Assembly: GCA_014649555.1 (NCBI GenBank)
Contig: BMTG01000003.1
Coordinates: 1-64,000 of the forward strand
From: Streptomyces globisporus
GTDB lineage: Bacteria; Actinomycetota; Actinomycetes; Streptomycetales; Streptomycetaceae
Direction: 5' to 3'
Length of the DNA: 64,000 nt
The notes under the pieces are model-generated. The model was not told where the DNA came from. It saw nothing but the letters and a program-made list of their open reading frames with translations, and searched no databases. Shown here one piece after another: positions 43,467 through 52,714 of the stretch (within the stretch, counting starts at the first letter, position 1; every line of letters begins with the position of its first letter). Both the position numbers and the translations under genes were made by a program.

Positions 43467-44939
43467 TCAGTCGTCGGGGAGCCAGCCGCGCCCGCGCAGC
43501 GCCACGACGAACCGGCCGTAACTCTCCTCCAGAGCCGGGCGTTCGGCCGGCACCGGCTCCACGAGGGCGCCGCTGTGCACCATGGCGGCGGCGCTCGCCG
43601 CGAGGTCCTCGTGGAGCGTGCCGGTCGCGGCGAGCAGTGCCGCGCCGAACGCCGTCTCCGCACGCTCGACGACCCGGACCGGACGGTCCAGGACGGTGGC
43701 CCGGATCGCCGTCCACACGGCGCTGCGACTTCCCCCGCCGGCCGCGTGCAGGGGGCCGAGCACCGGGATGCCCAGTCGCTCGACCCGTTCCAGGGCCAGG
43801 CGTTCGAGGAAGGCGACTCCTTCCAGTGCGGCGCGGTGGGAGTCCGCCTCGTCGCGGGGGCCGCACAGTTCGAAGCCGCGCGCCTCGCCGGAGACGAAGG
43901 GGAAGCGTTCACCGTCGCGGCACAGCGGGTAGCGCACGTACGACGCCGGGCCCCCGGCCGCAGCGGCGGCGTCCAGCGCGGGCAGGCGGGCCGGGGCGAT
44001 GTCGGCCAGGCACTCTCCTCCCGTGTTGGACGCGCCTCCGGGGAGCCACCAGCCGTCGGGGTGGCGATGGCTGTAGAACGCGCCGGTCGCATCGCGCACC
44101 AGGTGCTCGGACACTCCCTTGAGGACGTACGTCGTGCCGATGACGCCCACGAACCGGCCCGGTTCGACCGCGCCGGTGGCGATCTGGCCCGCGCAGCCGT
44201 CCGTCATCCCGAGGCGTACGGAGCACCCTTCGGGCAGGCCCGTGGCCTCGGCCGCCTCCGGGCCGACGGTCCCGGCCTCGGTGCCGGGGGCGCCTACGGA
44301 CGGGAGCAGCCCGGGCGGGAAGCCGAGGGCGTCGAAGACCTCGTGCGCCCACTCCCCGGCACGGGCGTCGTAGCCGGACTTCAGGGCGTGGCTCCAGTCC
44401 GTGGCCACGGGGCGGCCCGTCAGTTCGCGGCCGATGAACTCGGGGGTGTGCAGGACGTGGTGCAGAGCGGAGCCGTACGTTCGCAGGCACCACACGGCTC
44501 GGCCGAGCGCGGCGGTGGGGCCCACCGAGAGGCCGAGCGTGTCCCACCGGGCGCTGCCCGCCCGCTGGGCCTCGGCGTTCAGGTCGGCGGCACGCCGGTC
44601 GTCGTACATCAGGGCGGGGCCGAGCGGTTCGCCGTCCTTTCCGGTGGGGACGATGGTGCCGGATGTGGCGGACACGGCCACCGCGATCACCTCCCGTCCG
44701 CCCCGGGGCAGCGCGCCCGTGGTGCGGCGCAGGGCCGACCGTACGGCGGGCCACCACGACCGGGCGTCCTGCTCGCTCGTTCCCGTGGCGGTCCGTACGG
44801 GCGGCGGGAGATCGGCCTGCGCCTCGGCGAGTACGCGTCCCTGTCCGTCCACGCACAGCACCCGGACGGACGCGGTCGCCACGTCGATGCCGATCACGGC
44901 CGGAGAGGGCGGAGTGGGGCGACGGGATTCACCGCTCAT
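43467..44939 (-). CDS. FGGY-family carbohydrate kinase (first)
   Basis: 490 residues. VIGIDVATASVRVLCVDGQG is the N-terminal phosphate-1 motif and VSATSGTIVPTGKDGEPLGP ALMYDDRRA the substrate region. GVIGTTYVLKG is the phosphate-2 and GPLHAAGGGSRSAVWTAIRA TVLDRPV the adenosine motif of FGGY kinases, which phosphorylate pentoses, pentitols or ketoses. The substrate cannot be read from sequence. It overlaps the DeoR gene by 4 bp and lies in a divergent DeoR locus with a second FGGY kinase. Confidence 0.92.
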   Translation of the reverse strand: MSGESRRPTPPSPAVIGIDVATASVRVLCVDGQGRVLAEAQADLPPPVRTATGTSEQDARSWWPAVRSALRRTTGALPRGGREVIAVAVSATSGTIVPTGKDGEPLGPALMYDDRRAADLNAEAQRAGSARWDTLGLSVGPTAALGRAVWCLRTYGSALHHVLHTPEFIGRELTGRPVATDWSHALKSGYDARAGEWAHEVFDALGFPPGLLPSVGAPGTEAGTVGPEAAEATGLPEGCSVRLGMTDGCAGQIATGAVEPGRFVGVIGTTYVLKGVSEHLVRDATGAFYSHRHPDGWWLPGGASNTGGECLADIAPARLPALDAAAAAGGPASYVRYPLCRDGERFPFVSGEARGFELCGPRDEADSHRAALEGVAFLERLALERVERLGIPVLGPLHAAGGGSRSAVWTAIRATVLDRPVRVVERAETAFGAALLAATGTLHEDLAASAAAMVHSGALVEPVPAERPALEESYGRFVVALRGRGWLPDD

Positions 44940-45706
44940 ACGGCCGCCACCGTGACCCGGGTCCGCTCGCGGAGTTTGCCCAGCAGGTCGGCGTCCGCAC
45001 CGTCGTCCACGACGAGATGGTCCAGGTCACCGACAGGGCCCACCCGGTGCAACGCGGTGCGGGCGAGTTTGGTGTGGTCCATGAGCATCACCTTCGTCGC
45101 CGCCGACGTGAGCATCGCCCGTTTGACCAGCACCACGTCCTGCTCCTGGTGGTAGGCCGTCCTGGCATCGAGGGCCGACGTGGAGACCGCGACGAGGTCC
45201 ACGGAGAGCGCCTCCACCGCCTCGACGCAGGGCATGCCGAGGAAGGAGTCATGGGTGCGTGAGTACTCGCCGCCCAGGGCGATCAGGCGGATGCCCTCGC
45301 ATCCGGCGAAGACGTCCAGCACCCGGCGGGCGTTGGTGACCACGGTGAGCGGGGCGAGGTCGACCAGCAGGCCCGCCATGACCAGCACCGTGGTGGAGTC
45401 GTCGAGCATCACCGACATGCCGGGCTCCACCAGCGCGGCGGCGGCCCGCGCGACGGCCTTCTTCTCCGCCGTGTTGACGCCGAGCCGGTAGTCGAGGCTC
45501 GATTCGAACACCGTGGAGGGCAGGGCGGACGCGCCGCCGCGGAAGCGTCGCAGCACCCCTTGCCGCGCCAGGTCGTCGAGGTCCCGGTGGACGGTCATCA
45601 GGCTCACGCCCGTGAGCTGGGCGAGGGCGGCGCCCGTGGCCGTGCCCTGCTCCACCACATGGTCGGCGATGAGCCGTCGGCGCTCTTCGGCGGATCTCTT
45701 GGTCAT
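44936..45706 (-). CDS. DeoR-family sugar-responsive regulator
   Basis: 256 residues from ATG at 45706. The N-terminal DeoR helix-turn-helix is RSAEERRRLIADHVVEQGTA TGAALAQLTGVSLMTVHRDL DDLARQGVLRRFRGGA, and the C-terminal part (VMLDDSTTVLVMAGLLVDLA, VVTNARRVLDVFAG, IALGGEYSRTHDSFLG) is a sugar-phosphate-isomerase-like sensor. It lies 5 bp after the histidine phosphatase gene and overlaps the kinase gene, so it belongs to the minus-strand operon. The TGTTAAATTTAACA palindrome at 46461 is its probable operator. Confidence 0.93.
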   Translation of the reverse strand: MTKRSAEERRRLIADHVVEQGTATGAALAQLTGVSLMTVHRDLDDLARQGVLRRFRGGASALPSTVFESSLDYRLGVNTAEKKAVARAAAALVEPGMSVMLDDSTTVLVMAGLLVDLAPLTVVTNARRVLDVFAGCEGIRLIALGGEYSRTHDSFLGMPCVEAVEALSVDLVAVSTSALDARTAYHQEQDVVLVKRAMLTSAATKVMLMDHTKLARTALHRVGPVGDLDHLVVDDGADADLLGKLRERTRVTVAAV

Positions 45707-45711
45707 GGGCG

Positions 45712-46362
45712 TCAGTCTCCCGCAGGGCTCGGACCGGGCGCGGGGGCGGGTGGCGGGGCTGTGGGTACGTTCAGCGAGCGCAGCGCCGTCTCCGGGCCGC
45801 GGATCTCGATCTCCGTGACGGCCCCGTTGTCCAGCCGCGGGAAGATACGCCGGTAGCGCCCGAGCGGCAGCCCGAGAAGTTCGCACAAAGCGATGCGCAG
45901 CAGGGTGTTGTGGGCGACGACGAGCACCCGGTCCCCCTGGTGGCGGTCTGCGAGGTCGCGCAGGGACGCGGTCGCCCGCTCCGCCGCCCGGGCGACGGGT
46001 TCGGAGCCGGGAAAGGCGCCGGAGTCGGCGTCCTCGCGGAACCTCCGTACGGCTTCGGGGTCCTCATCGGCCATCTCCTGGATCGTCCGGCCCTCGCCCC
46101 ATCCGAAGTCCACCTCCTTCAGCCCCTCCTGGACCTCCACCGCCAGGCCCAGCACCTCGGCCGCGGGACTTGCCGTCAGGCGGGCGCGGCTGAGCGGGGA
46201 ACAGGCGACCGCGTCCACGCCGGCGCGCACGGCCCAGGCTCCGAGGTCGGTCGCCTGGGCCACCCCTCGGGGTGTCAGGGCAACGTCGGTGACGCCGGCA
46301 TACCGGTTCTCCGCGTGCCACTCGGTCTCGCCGTGCCGTACGAGCAGAAGACGAGTGGTCAT
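45712..46362 (-). CDS. Histidine phosphatase (phosphoglycerate mutase-like)
   Basis: 216 residues, ATG at 46362. LLLVRHGETEWHAENRYAGV carries the RHG catalytic histidine, DFGWGEGRTIQEMADEDPEA the acid region, and VLVVAHNTLLRIALCELLGL the second histidine. In sugar loci these enzymes often dephosphorylate a sugar phosphate. It is the first gene of the three-gene minus-strand operon with DeoR and FGGY kinase. The C-terminal ~15 residues are Pro/Ala-rich and probably unstructured. Confidence 0.9.
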   Translation of the reverse strand: MTTRLLLVRHGETEWHAENRYAGVTDVALTPRGVAQATDLGAWAVRAGVDAVACSPLSRARLTASPAAEVLGLAVEVQEGLKEVDFGWGEGRTIQEMADEDPEAVRRFREDADSGAFPGSEPVARAAERATASLRDLADRHQGDRVLVVAHNTLLRIALCELLGLPLGRYRRIFPRLDNGAVTEIEIRGPETALRSLNVPTAPPPAPAPGPSPAGD

Positions 46363-46460
46363 GGAGACCGCCCTTTCCGGGTCGGGGCCGAGTCGCGGCG
46401 AGGTGGACCGAGTTGCCGTTGCCCGTGTCGGCCGGGTGCATTGCCGGTTCACGTGGGCGC

Positions 46461-46474
46461 TGTTAAATTTAACA
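46461..46474. promoter_or_regulatory. Palindromic operator, probable DeoR site
   Basis: TGTTAAATTTAACA is a perfect 14-bp palindrome in a GC-rich divergent region between the phosphatase (46362, minus) and 2-hydroxyacid dehydrogenase (46601, plus). A TGTTAATTTGAC half-like copy recurs at 49254-49265. Confidence 0.65.
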
Positions 46475-46600
46475 GACATTCCACAACCCGGGACCGGAGC
46501 CCGGGGCCGGGCTTCCGCGACTCGGATCAGGCTCGGACCACGGCTCCGACCTGCTCGGCACCCACCCCAGCGGCTCTCCTCGCAGAAGGAATCCGACGTC

Positions 46601-47656
46601 ATGCGCATCCTCGCCGCAGGCGACCACTTCGTCCGTCCCGCGTTGATGCGCGAGGCGGTGAGTCAGGAGCTGTCCCACGCGGGCGGGGAGCTCCCGGAGT
46701 TCACGGAGCTGACTCTCCCCTGGCCCCATGAGCCCTTCGGTCCGGTCGCGGAGGTCCGTGAGGCCAGCGGTACGGAGGACGAGCTCGTGGAGGCGTTGGA
46801 CGGGGCGGCCATCTGTGTGACGCAGATGGCCCCGTTCACCGAGCGGGTGTTCGCCGCGTCACCCGGGTTGCGGCTCGTCGCCGTCTCCCGGGGCGGGCCG
46901 GTCAATGTGGACCTGGGCGCCGCTACCCGGCACGGGGTCAGGGTCAGTTTCGCCCCCGGCCGCAACGCCCCCGCCGCCGCGGAGTTCGCGGTGGGGTTGA
47001 CGCTCGCCGCGATGCGGCGCGTCGCCGCAGCCGACGCGGAGCTGAAGCGGGGCGTCTGGCGGGGGGATCTCTACGCGTACGAGGAGGTCGGCGGCGAGCT
47101 CGGCGGGGCCACGGTCGGGCTCGTGGGCTACGGGGCCATCGGCCGTATCGTCGCGCGGGTGATGCGCGCCTTCGGGGCCCATGTGCTCGCGGCCGACCCG
47201 TACGCCGACCCGGAGGCGGTCGCGGCGGACGGTGTCGAACTCGTCGAGCTGGACGACCTTCTGGGCCGGAGTGCGGTGGTGAGCCTGCATGCCCGCCTGA
47301 CGGAGGAGACCCACCATCTGCTCGACGCCCGCCGCCTCGGGCTGCTGCCGCCCGGTGCGGTCCTGGTCAACTCGGCCCGCGGCGGGCTGCTCGACCACGC
47401 GCCGCTGCCGGAGCTGCTGCGCAGCGGGGCTCTGGGGGCGCTCGCCCTCGATGTGTACGACGTCGAGCCGATCCCCGCCGACTGGGCCCTGCGTGACGTA
47501 CCGAATGTGATCACCACACCTCATCTCGCGGGCGCGACGAGGCAGACGGCACACCGTGCGGCGGCCATCACCGCCGCCGAGGTCGGCCGCTTCGTGCGGG
47601 GGGAGAAGTTGCGGCATCTCGCGAACGGGGACGTCCTCGTGGACGGCGGGTCCTGA
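46601..47656 (+). CDS. D-isomer 2-hydroxyacid dehydrogenase family protein
   Basis: 351 residues from ATG at 46601. The NAD-binding domain has TVGLVGYGAIGRIVARVMRA FGAHVLAADPYADP (GxGxxG...D). The catalytic set is visible as VNSARGGLLDHAPLPELLRS (Arg), ALDVYDVEPIPADW (Glu) and ITTPHLAGATRQTAHRAA (His). It reduces or oxidises a 2-hydroxy or 2-keto acid (or a sugar-derived analogue) with NAD(P)H. It leads the plus-strand half of the DeoR locus and is followed by an FGGY kinase 58 bp later. Confidence 0.92.
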   Translation: MRILAAGDHFVRPALMREAVSQELSHAGGELPEFTELTLPWPHEPFGPVAEVREASGTEDELVEALDGAAICVTQMAPFTERVFAASPGLRLVAVSRGGPVNVDLGAATRHGVRVSFAPGRNAPAAAEFAVGLTLAAMRRVAAADAELKRGVWRGDLYAYEEVGGELGGATVGLVGYGAIGRIVARVMRAFGAHVLAADPYADPEAVAADGVELVELDDLLGRSAVVSLHARLTEETHHLLDARRLGLLPPGAVLVNSARGGLLDHAPLPELLRSGALGALALDVYDVEPIPADWALRDVPNVITTPHLAGATRQTAHRAAAITAAEVGRFVRGEKLRHLANGDVLVDGGS

Positions 47657-47714
47657 CAGCCGTCCTCACCGTCGGCGCCCCGCAATCCATCGGCTCGCAC
47701 AGGAGGTAGCAGGG

Positions 47715-49196
47715 TTGAGGACCATCATCGGCGTGGACATCGGTACGTCGGTCACCAAGGCCGTGGCGTTCGACGAGGAGGGCGGAGCCCTGGCCTCGGC
47801 GAGTCGGCGCTCGCATCTGGAGATGCTGCCGGGCGGTCGCGTCGAGCAGGATCTCGACGACGTCGTGTCCGGTGTCGGCGCTGTTGTGCGGGAGGTCGCC
47901 GCGCAGCTCGGCCGGCTGCCGGACGCCGTGGCACTCACCGGTCAGGGGGACGGGTTGTGGCTGCGGGACTCCGACGGCCGCCCGGTGCGGCCCGCCATCT
48001 CCTGGATGGATGCGCGGGCCTCGGACCTGGTGACCCGCTGGCTGACGGACGGCACGATCAGCACGGCGTACGCGCACACCGGCTCGGGGATGTTCCCGGG
48101 GTGCCACGGCCCGCTGCTGAACTGGCTCCAGGAGCACGAGCCCCGCTCGCTGGACCGGGCGGCCGTCGCGGGGTACTGCGTCGACGCGGTCGCCCAGCGT
48201 CTCACCGGCCGGGTGTGCCTCGACGCCTCCGACGCGACGCTGCCGTTCCTCGACCCCCGTACCCGCCGCTACGCGCCCGAGGCCCTGGCGGCGTGCGGGG
48301 TGGCGGAGCGTGCGGGGCTGCTGCCCACTCCGGCCGCCCCGGGCACGGTCCTCGCGCTCCACGGCCACGGCGCCGGACTCCTCGGTCTGCCCGAGGGGCT
48401 GCCGGTCGTGGCGGGGCCGTACGACCTGCCGGCCTGTGCGATCGGCAGCGGGGTGCGTGAGGTGGGGGACGGGGTCGTCATTCTCGGCACGACCCTCGCG
48501 AGCCAGGTGCTGACGGATCGGGTCGATCTCGATCCGCTCGCCGAGCCTGCCGGCATGTGGCTGTGCACGCCGGATCCGGACCGGTGGCTGCGCGCCATGC
48601 CGGCGATGGTGGGGACGGCGGCGCTGGAATGGGTGCTCGCCCTCGTCGGCGCGACCACGGCCGATGTGGATGCCCTGCTCGCCGACAGCCCGCCCGGCGC
48701 TCGGGGCGTCCGCGCCTTCCCCTTCCTGTCCGAAGCGGGTGAACGGGCCCCCTTCGTCGAGCCGTCGGCGCAGGGCAGACTGGACGGGCTCAGCCTGGCG
48801 ACCGGCCGGGCGGACGCCGTCCGGGCCGTCTGCGAGGCCATCGGCTACGCGGCCCGGCACTGCCTGGAGGCGGCGGGGCTGAGCGGCACCCTCGCCCTGT
48901 GCGGCGGCGGCACCCGGTCGCTGACGTGGGCCCGGCTGATCGCCGACGTCCTCGGCAGGCCCGTCCGCATCCCGCTGGAGGAGCAGGTGGGCGCGCTCGG
49001 CGTGGTGTCCGTCGCCAGGGCGTCACTGTCCCCGGGGTACGAGGCGCCGCCGGGACGCCATCAGGTGGTCGACCCTCGCGAGGACGTACGGGCGCTGTAC
49101 GAGGACGGATACGCGCGGTACCGGGCGGAGTTGGCGGCGGCCCGGACCGTGTGGGGAGCTCATGCACGGCCGTCCGGACACCCCGGGCACGTCTGA
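47715..49196 (+). CDS. FGGY-family carbohydrate kinase (second)
   Basis: 493 residues from TTG at 47715, chosen because AGGAGGT precedes it and the first strand (RTIIGVDIGTSVTKAVAFDE) follows immediately. DAVALTGQGDGLWLRDSDGR PVRPAISWMDARASDLVTRW is the substrate region, and GVREVGDGVVILGTTLASQV and LALCGGGTRSLTWARLIADV LGRPVRI are the ATPase motifs. The DIGTS and GGGTRS patterns are those of xylulokinase-like enzymes. Having two FGGY kinases in one locus suggests two sugars or two isomers, or one phosphorylating a side product. Confidence 0.92.
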   Translation: MRTIIGVDIGTSVTKAVAFDEEGGALASASRRSHLEMLPGGRVEQDLDDVVSGVGAVVREVAAQLGRLPDAVALTGQGDGLWLRDSDGRPVRPAISWMDARASDLVTRWLTDGTISTAYAHTGSGMFPGCHGPLLNWLQEHEPRSLDRAAVAGYCVDAVAQRLTGRVCLDASDATLPFLDPRTRRYAPEALAACGVAERAGLLPTPAAPGTVLALHGHGAGLLGLPEGLPVVAGPYDLPACAIGSGVREVGDGVVILGTTLASQVLTDRVDLDPLAEPAGMWLCTPDPDRWLRAMPAMVGTAALEWVLALVGATTADVDALLADSPPGARGVRAFPFLSEAGERAPFVEPSAQGRLDGLSLATGRADAVRAVCEAIGYAARHCLEAAGLSGTLALCGGGTRSLTWARLIADVLGRPVRIPLEEQVGALGVVSVARASLSPGYEAPPGRHQVVDPREDVRALYEDGYARYRAELAAARTVWGAHARPSGHPGHV

Positions 49197-49231
49197 TCAC
49201 CCCCACCCGTCTGTTATTTATGACATGCCCA

Positions 49232-49260
49232 TTGACACTCATAACACGCACGATGTTAAT
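49232..49260 (+). promoter_or_regulatory. Promoter of the ABC transporter operon
   Basis: TTGACA (49232-49237), 16-bp spacer, TGTTAA (49254-49259). The -10 overlaps TGTTAATTTGAC, a partial copy of the 46461 palindrome, so the same DeoR protein may act here. GAAGGAGG follows but is ~35 bp from the start at 49304. Confidence 0.55.
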
Positions 49261-49303
49261 TTGACGCGAAGGAGGCTCTCCGCCTGAAGACCGGGAGATT
49301 CCA

Positions 49304-50383
49304 GTGAAGCAACGCTCTGTCAGATCGTTTGCCGCGGCTCTGTCGGTGATGACGGTGATCGTCTCCGTCGCCGGCTGTTCGACGAAGGCGCCCAACGGCT
49401 CGGAGGGCACGTCGTCGAAGGACGCGAAGATCGCGTTCCTGATGCCCGATATCGCCTCCACCCGCTACGAGTTGTACGACGCTCCGCTCTTCAAGGCCAA
49501 GATGAAGGATCTGTGCGGCGGTTGCGAGGTGCTCTACCAGAACGCGGGCGGCGACGCCGCGAAGCAACAGCAGCAGGCCGACTCCGCTCTCGCGCAGGGC
49601 GCCGACGTCATCGTGATCGACCCGGTGGACTCCGCCGCCGCGGCCAGCACCGTCCGTACGGCACAGGGGCGAGGCGTGCCCGTCATCGCGTACGACCGGC
49701 CGATCCCGGCGGTCAGGGCGGACTACTACGTCTCCTTCGACAACGAGAAGATCGGCGCCATGATCGGCACGTCGTTGGTGGACCACCTCAAGGCCACCTC
49801 GGCCGAGGGCGGCCTCCTCCAGGTCAACGGATCGCCGACCGACGCGGCGGCGGGCCTGATCAAGAAGGGTATCCACAGCGCGGTCGACTCCAGCGGGTTC
49901 ACGCTCCTGGCCGAGTACGACACACCTGCCTGGGAGCCGGGGAAGGCGCAGAGCTGGGTCAGCGGCCAGATAGCCAAATTCCCGGGAAAGATCGCCGGAG
50001 TGGTGGCCGCCAACGACGGCACGGGTGGCGGTTCCATCGCCGCGTTCAAGGCAGCCGGAGCGGCCGTACCGCCCGTGACCGGGAACGACGCCGAACTCGC
50101 CGCCGCCCAGCGGATCATCAAGGGCGATCAGTACAACACCATCTCCAAGCCCATCAAGACCGTCGCGGAAGCCGCGGCCGTCGCCGCGTTCTCCTTCGCC
50201 CAGGGCAAGAAGCCCAAGGGCGACACCACACTCTTCGACACCCCCTCGGAACTCTTCACCCCCACCGTGGTCACCCGCGAGAACATCGCGGAGGTTCTGG
50301 TGGGCGACGGAAAGCCGCTGAAGACCGCGGAGGTGTGCACGGCGACGTACGCGGCAGCCTGTGCCGAGGTGGGCCTCACGTAG
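49304..50383 (+). CDS. Sugar ABC transporter substrate-binding lipoprotein (ribose/xylose type)
   Basis: 359 residues. The N-terminus is a lipoprotein signal (MKQRSVRSFAAALSVMTVIV, lipobox VAGC at ~25). KIAFLMPDIASTRYELYDAP LFKAKMKDLCGGCEVLYQNA GGD opens the type-I periplasmic-binding fold, and VIVIDPVDSAAAASTVRTAQ GRGVPVIAYDRPI is the next beta/alpha unit. GVVAANDGTGGGSIAAFKAA binds the sugar. It is the XylF/RbsB-like component of the importer that follows. Confidence 0.93.
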   Translation: MKQRSVRSFAAALSVMTVIVSVAGCSTKAPNGSEGTSSKDAKIAFLMPDIASTRYELYDAPLFKAKMKDLCGGCEVLYQNAGGDAAKQQQQADSALAQGADVIVIDPVDSAAAASTVRTAQGRGVPVIAYDRPIPAVRADYYVSFDNEKIGAMIGTSLVDHLKATSAEGGLLQVNGSPTDAAAGLIKKGIHSAVDSSGFTLLAEYDTPAWEPGKAQSWVSGQIAKFPGKIAGVVAANDGTGGGSIAAFKAAGAAVPPVTGNDAELAAAQRIIKGDQYNTISKPIKTVAEAAAVAAFSFAQGKKPKGDTTLFDTPSELFTPTVVTRENIAEVLVGDGKPLKTAEVCTATYAAACAEVGLT

Positions 50384-50461
50384 GAGCGGGCCCCTTCTCC
50401 CCTTCTCTGTCTGCCCTTCTTCCCTACTGCCCGTCTGCGCGCCTGCCTCGGAAGGCCGGTC

Positions 50462-51403
50462 ATGACCGCTGAGTCCTTGCCCTCCCCTCACGAGCCGTCA
50501 GGAGGCCCGCTGCTCTCGCTCCGTGGGATCAGCAAGTCCTTCGGCGCCGTCGCCGCCCTCACCGATGTCGACCTCGACGTCTCGGCGGGTCAGGTCGTCG
50601 CCCTGGTGGGCGACAACGGCGCGGGGAAGTCCACCCTGGTGAAGGTCCTCTCCGGGGTGCACCAGCCGGACGCCGGAACCGTCGGTTTCGACCACGGGAC
50701 CGTTTCCATCCCCTCCCCCGCCACGGCGCAGCGGCTCGGCATCGCGACCGTGTTCCAGGACCTCGCCCTGTGCGAAAACCTGAACGTGGTCGAAAACCTC
50801 TTCCTCGGACGGGAGTTGCGCGGGCTGCGCCTGGACGAGGTGGCCATGGAGGTCCGGTCCCTGGCTCTTCTCGGGGAGCTGTCGGCGAAGATTCCCTCGG
50901 TACGTGCCCCGGTCGCGGCCCTGTCCGGCGGCCAGCGGCAGACGGTGGCCATCGCGCGGACCCTGCTGGGCGACCCCAAGGTGATCATCCTCGACGAGCC
51001 GACGGCCGCGCTGGGGGTGGCGCAGACGGCGGAGGTGCTCAACCTGATCGAGCGGCTGAGGGAGCGCGGCCTGGGCGTCATCATGGTCAGCCACAACATG
51101 GCCGACGTGCGGGCCGTCGCCGACACCGTGGCCGTCCTGCGGCTCGGCCGGAACAACGGCGTCTTCGACGCGGCCGAGGCGACGGCGGCGGACCTGGTGG
51201 CCGCCATCACCGGGGCCACGGACAACGTGGTCAGCCGCCGCGCCGGACGGGAGCGGGCGAGGGACGACCGGGCCGGCCGGGGTACGGACGGCCGGCACGC
51301 GGGCGGCCGGGCCGCGGACGATCTGGTCTTCGGCGACCGGGCCATGAACGAGCGAGCAGCGGACAGCGGAACGGAATCGGCGCACCAGGGGGACGCATCA
51401 TGA
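50462..51403 (+). CDS. Sugar ABC transporter ATP-binding protein
   Basis: 313 residues with a single ATPase domain: Walker A GDNGAGKST (residues 50-58), signature LSGGQ (155-159), Walker B VIILDEPTAALG (~175-186) and switch His in VIMVSHNMADVRAVAD. Family members often have two domains (XylG/RbsA); a one-domain form such as FrcA also exists and must work as a homodimer. The C-terminal ~50 residues are arginine/glycine-rich and charged, probably a linker. It overlaps the permease gene by 4 bp. Confidence 0.92.
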   Translation: MTAESLPSPHEPSGGPLLSLRGISKSFGAVAALTDVDLDVSAGQVVALVGDNGAGKSTLVKVLSGVHQPDAGTVGFDHGTVSIPSPATAQRLGIATVFQDLALCENLNVVENLFLGRELRGLRLDEVAMEVRSLALLGELSAKIPSVRAPVAALSGGQRQTVAIARTLLGDPKVIILDEPTAALGVAQTAEVLNLIERLRERGLGVIMVSHNMADVRAVADTVAVLRLGRNNGVFDAAEATAADLVAAITGATDNVVSRRAGRERARDDRAGRGTDGRHAGGRAADDLVFGDRAMNERAADSGTESAHQGDAS

Positions 51404-52656
51404 CGGAGCCGGCCGCTGTCACGAGCCCGGAACTCTCCCGCGCCGGGGCCGACAAGTCGGCAACCTGGTCCGGCTGGGCGCGGAGTCGCCGACGGGCGGT
51501 GACGGACCGGCTGCGCGGCGGCGACCTCGGCCTCCTGCCCGTCCTCGCCGGGCTCGTCGTGATCTGGGTCGTCATGCAGATCCTCAACCCGATCTTCCTG
51601 TCGAGCGCGAACCTCACGAACCTCGCCCTCGAAAGCGTGCCGGTCGGCATCATCGCCCTGGGTGTCGTCTGCGTCCTCCTCGTCGGCCAGATCGATCTGT
51701 CGGTCGGCTCGATCAGCGGATTCAGCGCCGCCGTCCTTGCGGTTCTCTTCGTGGACCGCGGGCTGCCGGCCTGGCTCGCCGTCACCGCTTCGCTGGTCCT
51801 CGCGGCACTGATCGGCTGGTTCTACGCCCAGGTCCACAACCGGATCGGCGTCCCGAGCTTCGTCATCACGCTCGGCGGCCTCCTCGGCTTCCTGGGCGTG
51901 CAGCTGTGGATCCTCGGGCCCAAGGGCTCGATCAACCTGCCCTTCGACTCCGGTCTGGTGGCCTTCGCCCAGCTCCAGTTCCTGCCGCCCTGGCTGGCGT
52001 ACACGCTGGTCGTCGTGGGCGCGGCGGCCCTGTACGCGACCGGTGCCGCCCGCGCCGCGGAGCGCCGTCGGGCGGGTCTGGCCGCGGCGTCCCGGCGTCT
52101 GCTCGCCGGACGGAGCCTGGCGCTGCTGGCCGGTCTCGGCGCTGCGGTCTGGTATCTCAACCGGGACCGGGGGGTGGGCTGGATGTTCGTGTTCTTCCTG
52201 GCTCTGGTGCTGGTGCTGCACTACGTCCTGTCCCGCACCTCGTTCGGCAAGTCGATGTACGCGGTCGGCGGCAACATGGAGGCGGCCCGGCGTGCGGGCG
52301 TCGACGTCAAAGCCGTCCTCACCACAGCGTTCGTGCTGTGCACGACGCTCGCCTGCGTCGGCGGGATACTCTCCGCCTCGCGCCTCGCGGCGGCCAACCA
52401 GAGCAGCGGCGGCGGTGACGTCAACCTCAACGCCATCGCCGCGGCCGTCATCGGCGGCACGAGCCTGTTCGGCGGCCGGGGCACGGCGTTCGCCGCGCTG
52501 CTCGGCGTCCTCGTGATCCAGTCGATCTCCAGCGGACTCACTCTGCTGAATCTCGACTCCGCCTACCGCTTCATGGTCACCGGCGGGGTACTGCTCCTTG
52601 CGGTGTCGCTGGACGCGGTCGCCCGGCGTTCGCGGGTCTCCCACGGCAGGGCCTGA
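51400..52656 (+). CDS. Sugar ABC transporter permease (XylH/RbsC type)
   Basis: 418 residues; the start is at ATG 51400, overlapping the ATPase stop. LGLLPVLAGLVVIWVVMQIL, NLALESVPVGIIALGVVCVL LVGQIDLSVGSISGFSAAVL and GIPSFVITLGGLLGFLG-like helices follow (VPSFVITLGGLLGFLGVQLW). SKSMYAVGGNMEAARRAG-type loop (TSFGKSMYAVGGNMEAARRA GV) is the coupling element and DVNLNAIAAAVIGGTSLFGG the final helices. Around residue 200-260 it carries an extra arginine-rich cytoplasmic loop, as in the XylH subgroup. Confidence 0.93.
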   Translation: MTEPAAVTSPELSRAGADKSATWSGWARSRRRAVTDRLRGGDLGLLPVLAGLVVIWVVMQILNPIFLSSANLTNLALESVPVGIIALGVVCVLLVGQIDLSVGSISGFSAAVLAVLFVDRGLPAWLAVTASLVLAALIGWFYAQVHNRIGVPSFVITLGGLLGFLGVQLWILGPKGSINLPFDSGLVAFAQLQFLPPWLAYTLVVVGAAALYATGAARAAERRRAGLAAASRRLLAGRSLALLAGLGAAVWYLNRDRGVGWMFVFFLALVLVLHYVLSRTSFGKSMYAVGGNMEAARRAGVDVKAVLTTAFVLCTTLACVGGILSASRLAAANQSSGGGDVNLNAIAAAVIGGTSLFGGRGTAFAALLGVLVIQSISSGLTLLNLDSAYRFMVTGGVLLLAVSLDAVARRSRVSHGRA

Positions 52657-52714
52657 GACACCGTTCGTATCCGGCAGCATCCGCACACCTCAGGATCACG
52701 ATCTCGGAGGAACC

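Noticed and set aside
50590-52686. 698-codon open frame on the minus strand
   Set aside because: Antisense to the ABC transporter genes, whose Walker and permease motifs are clear.
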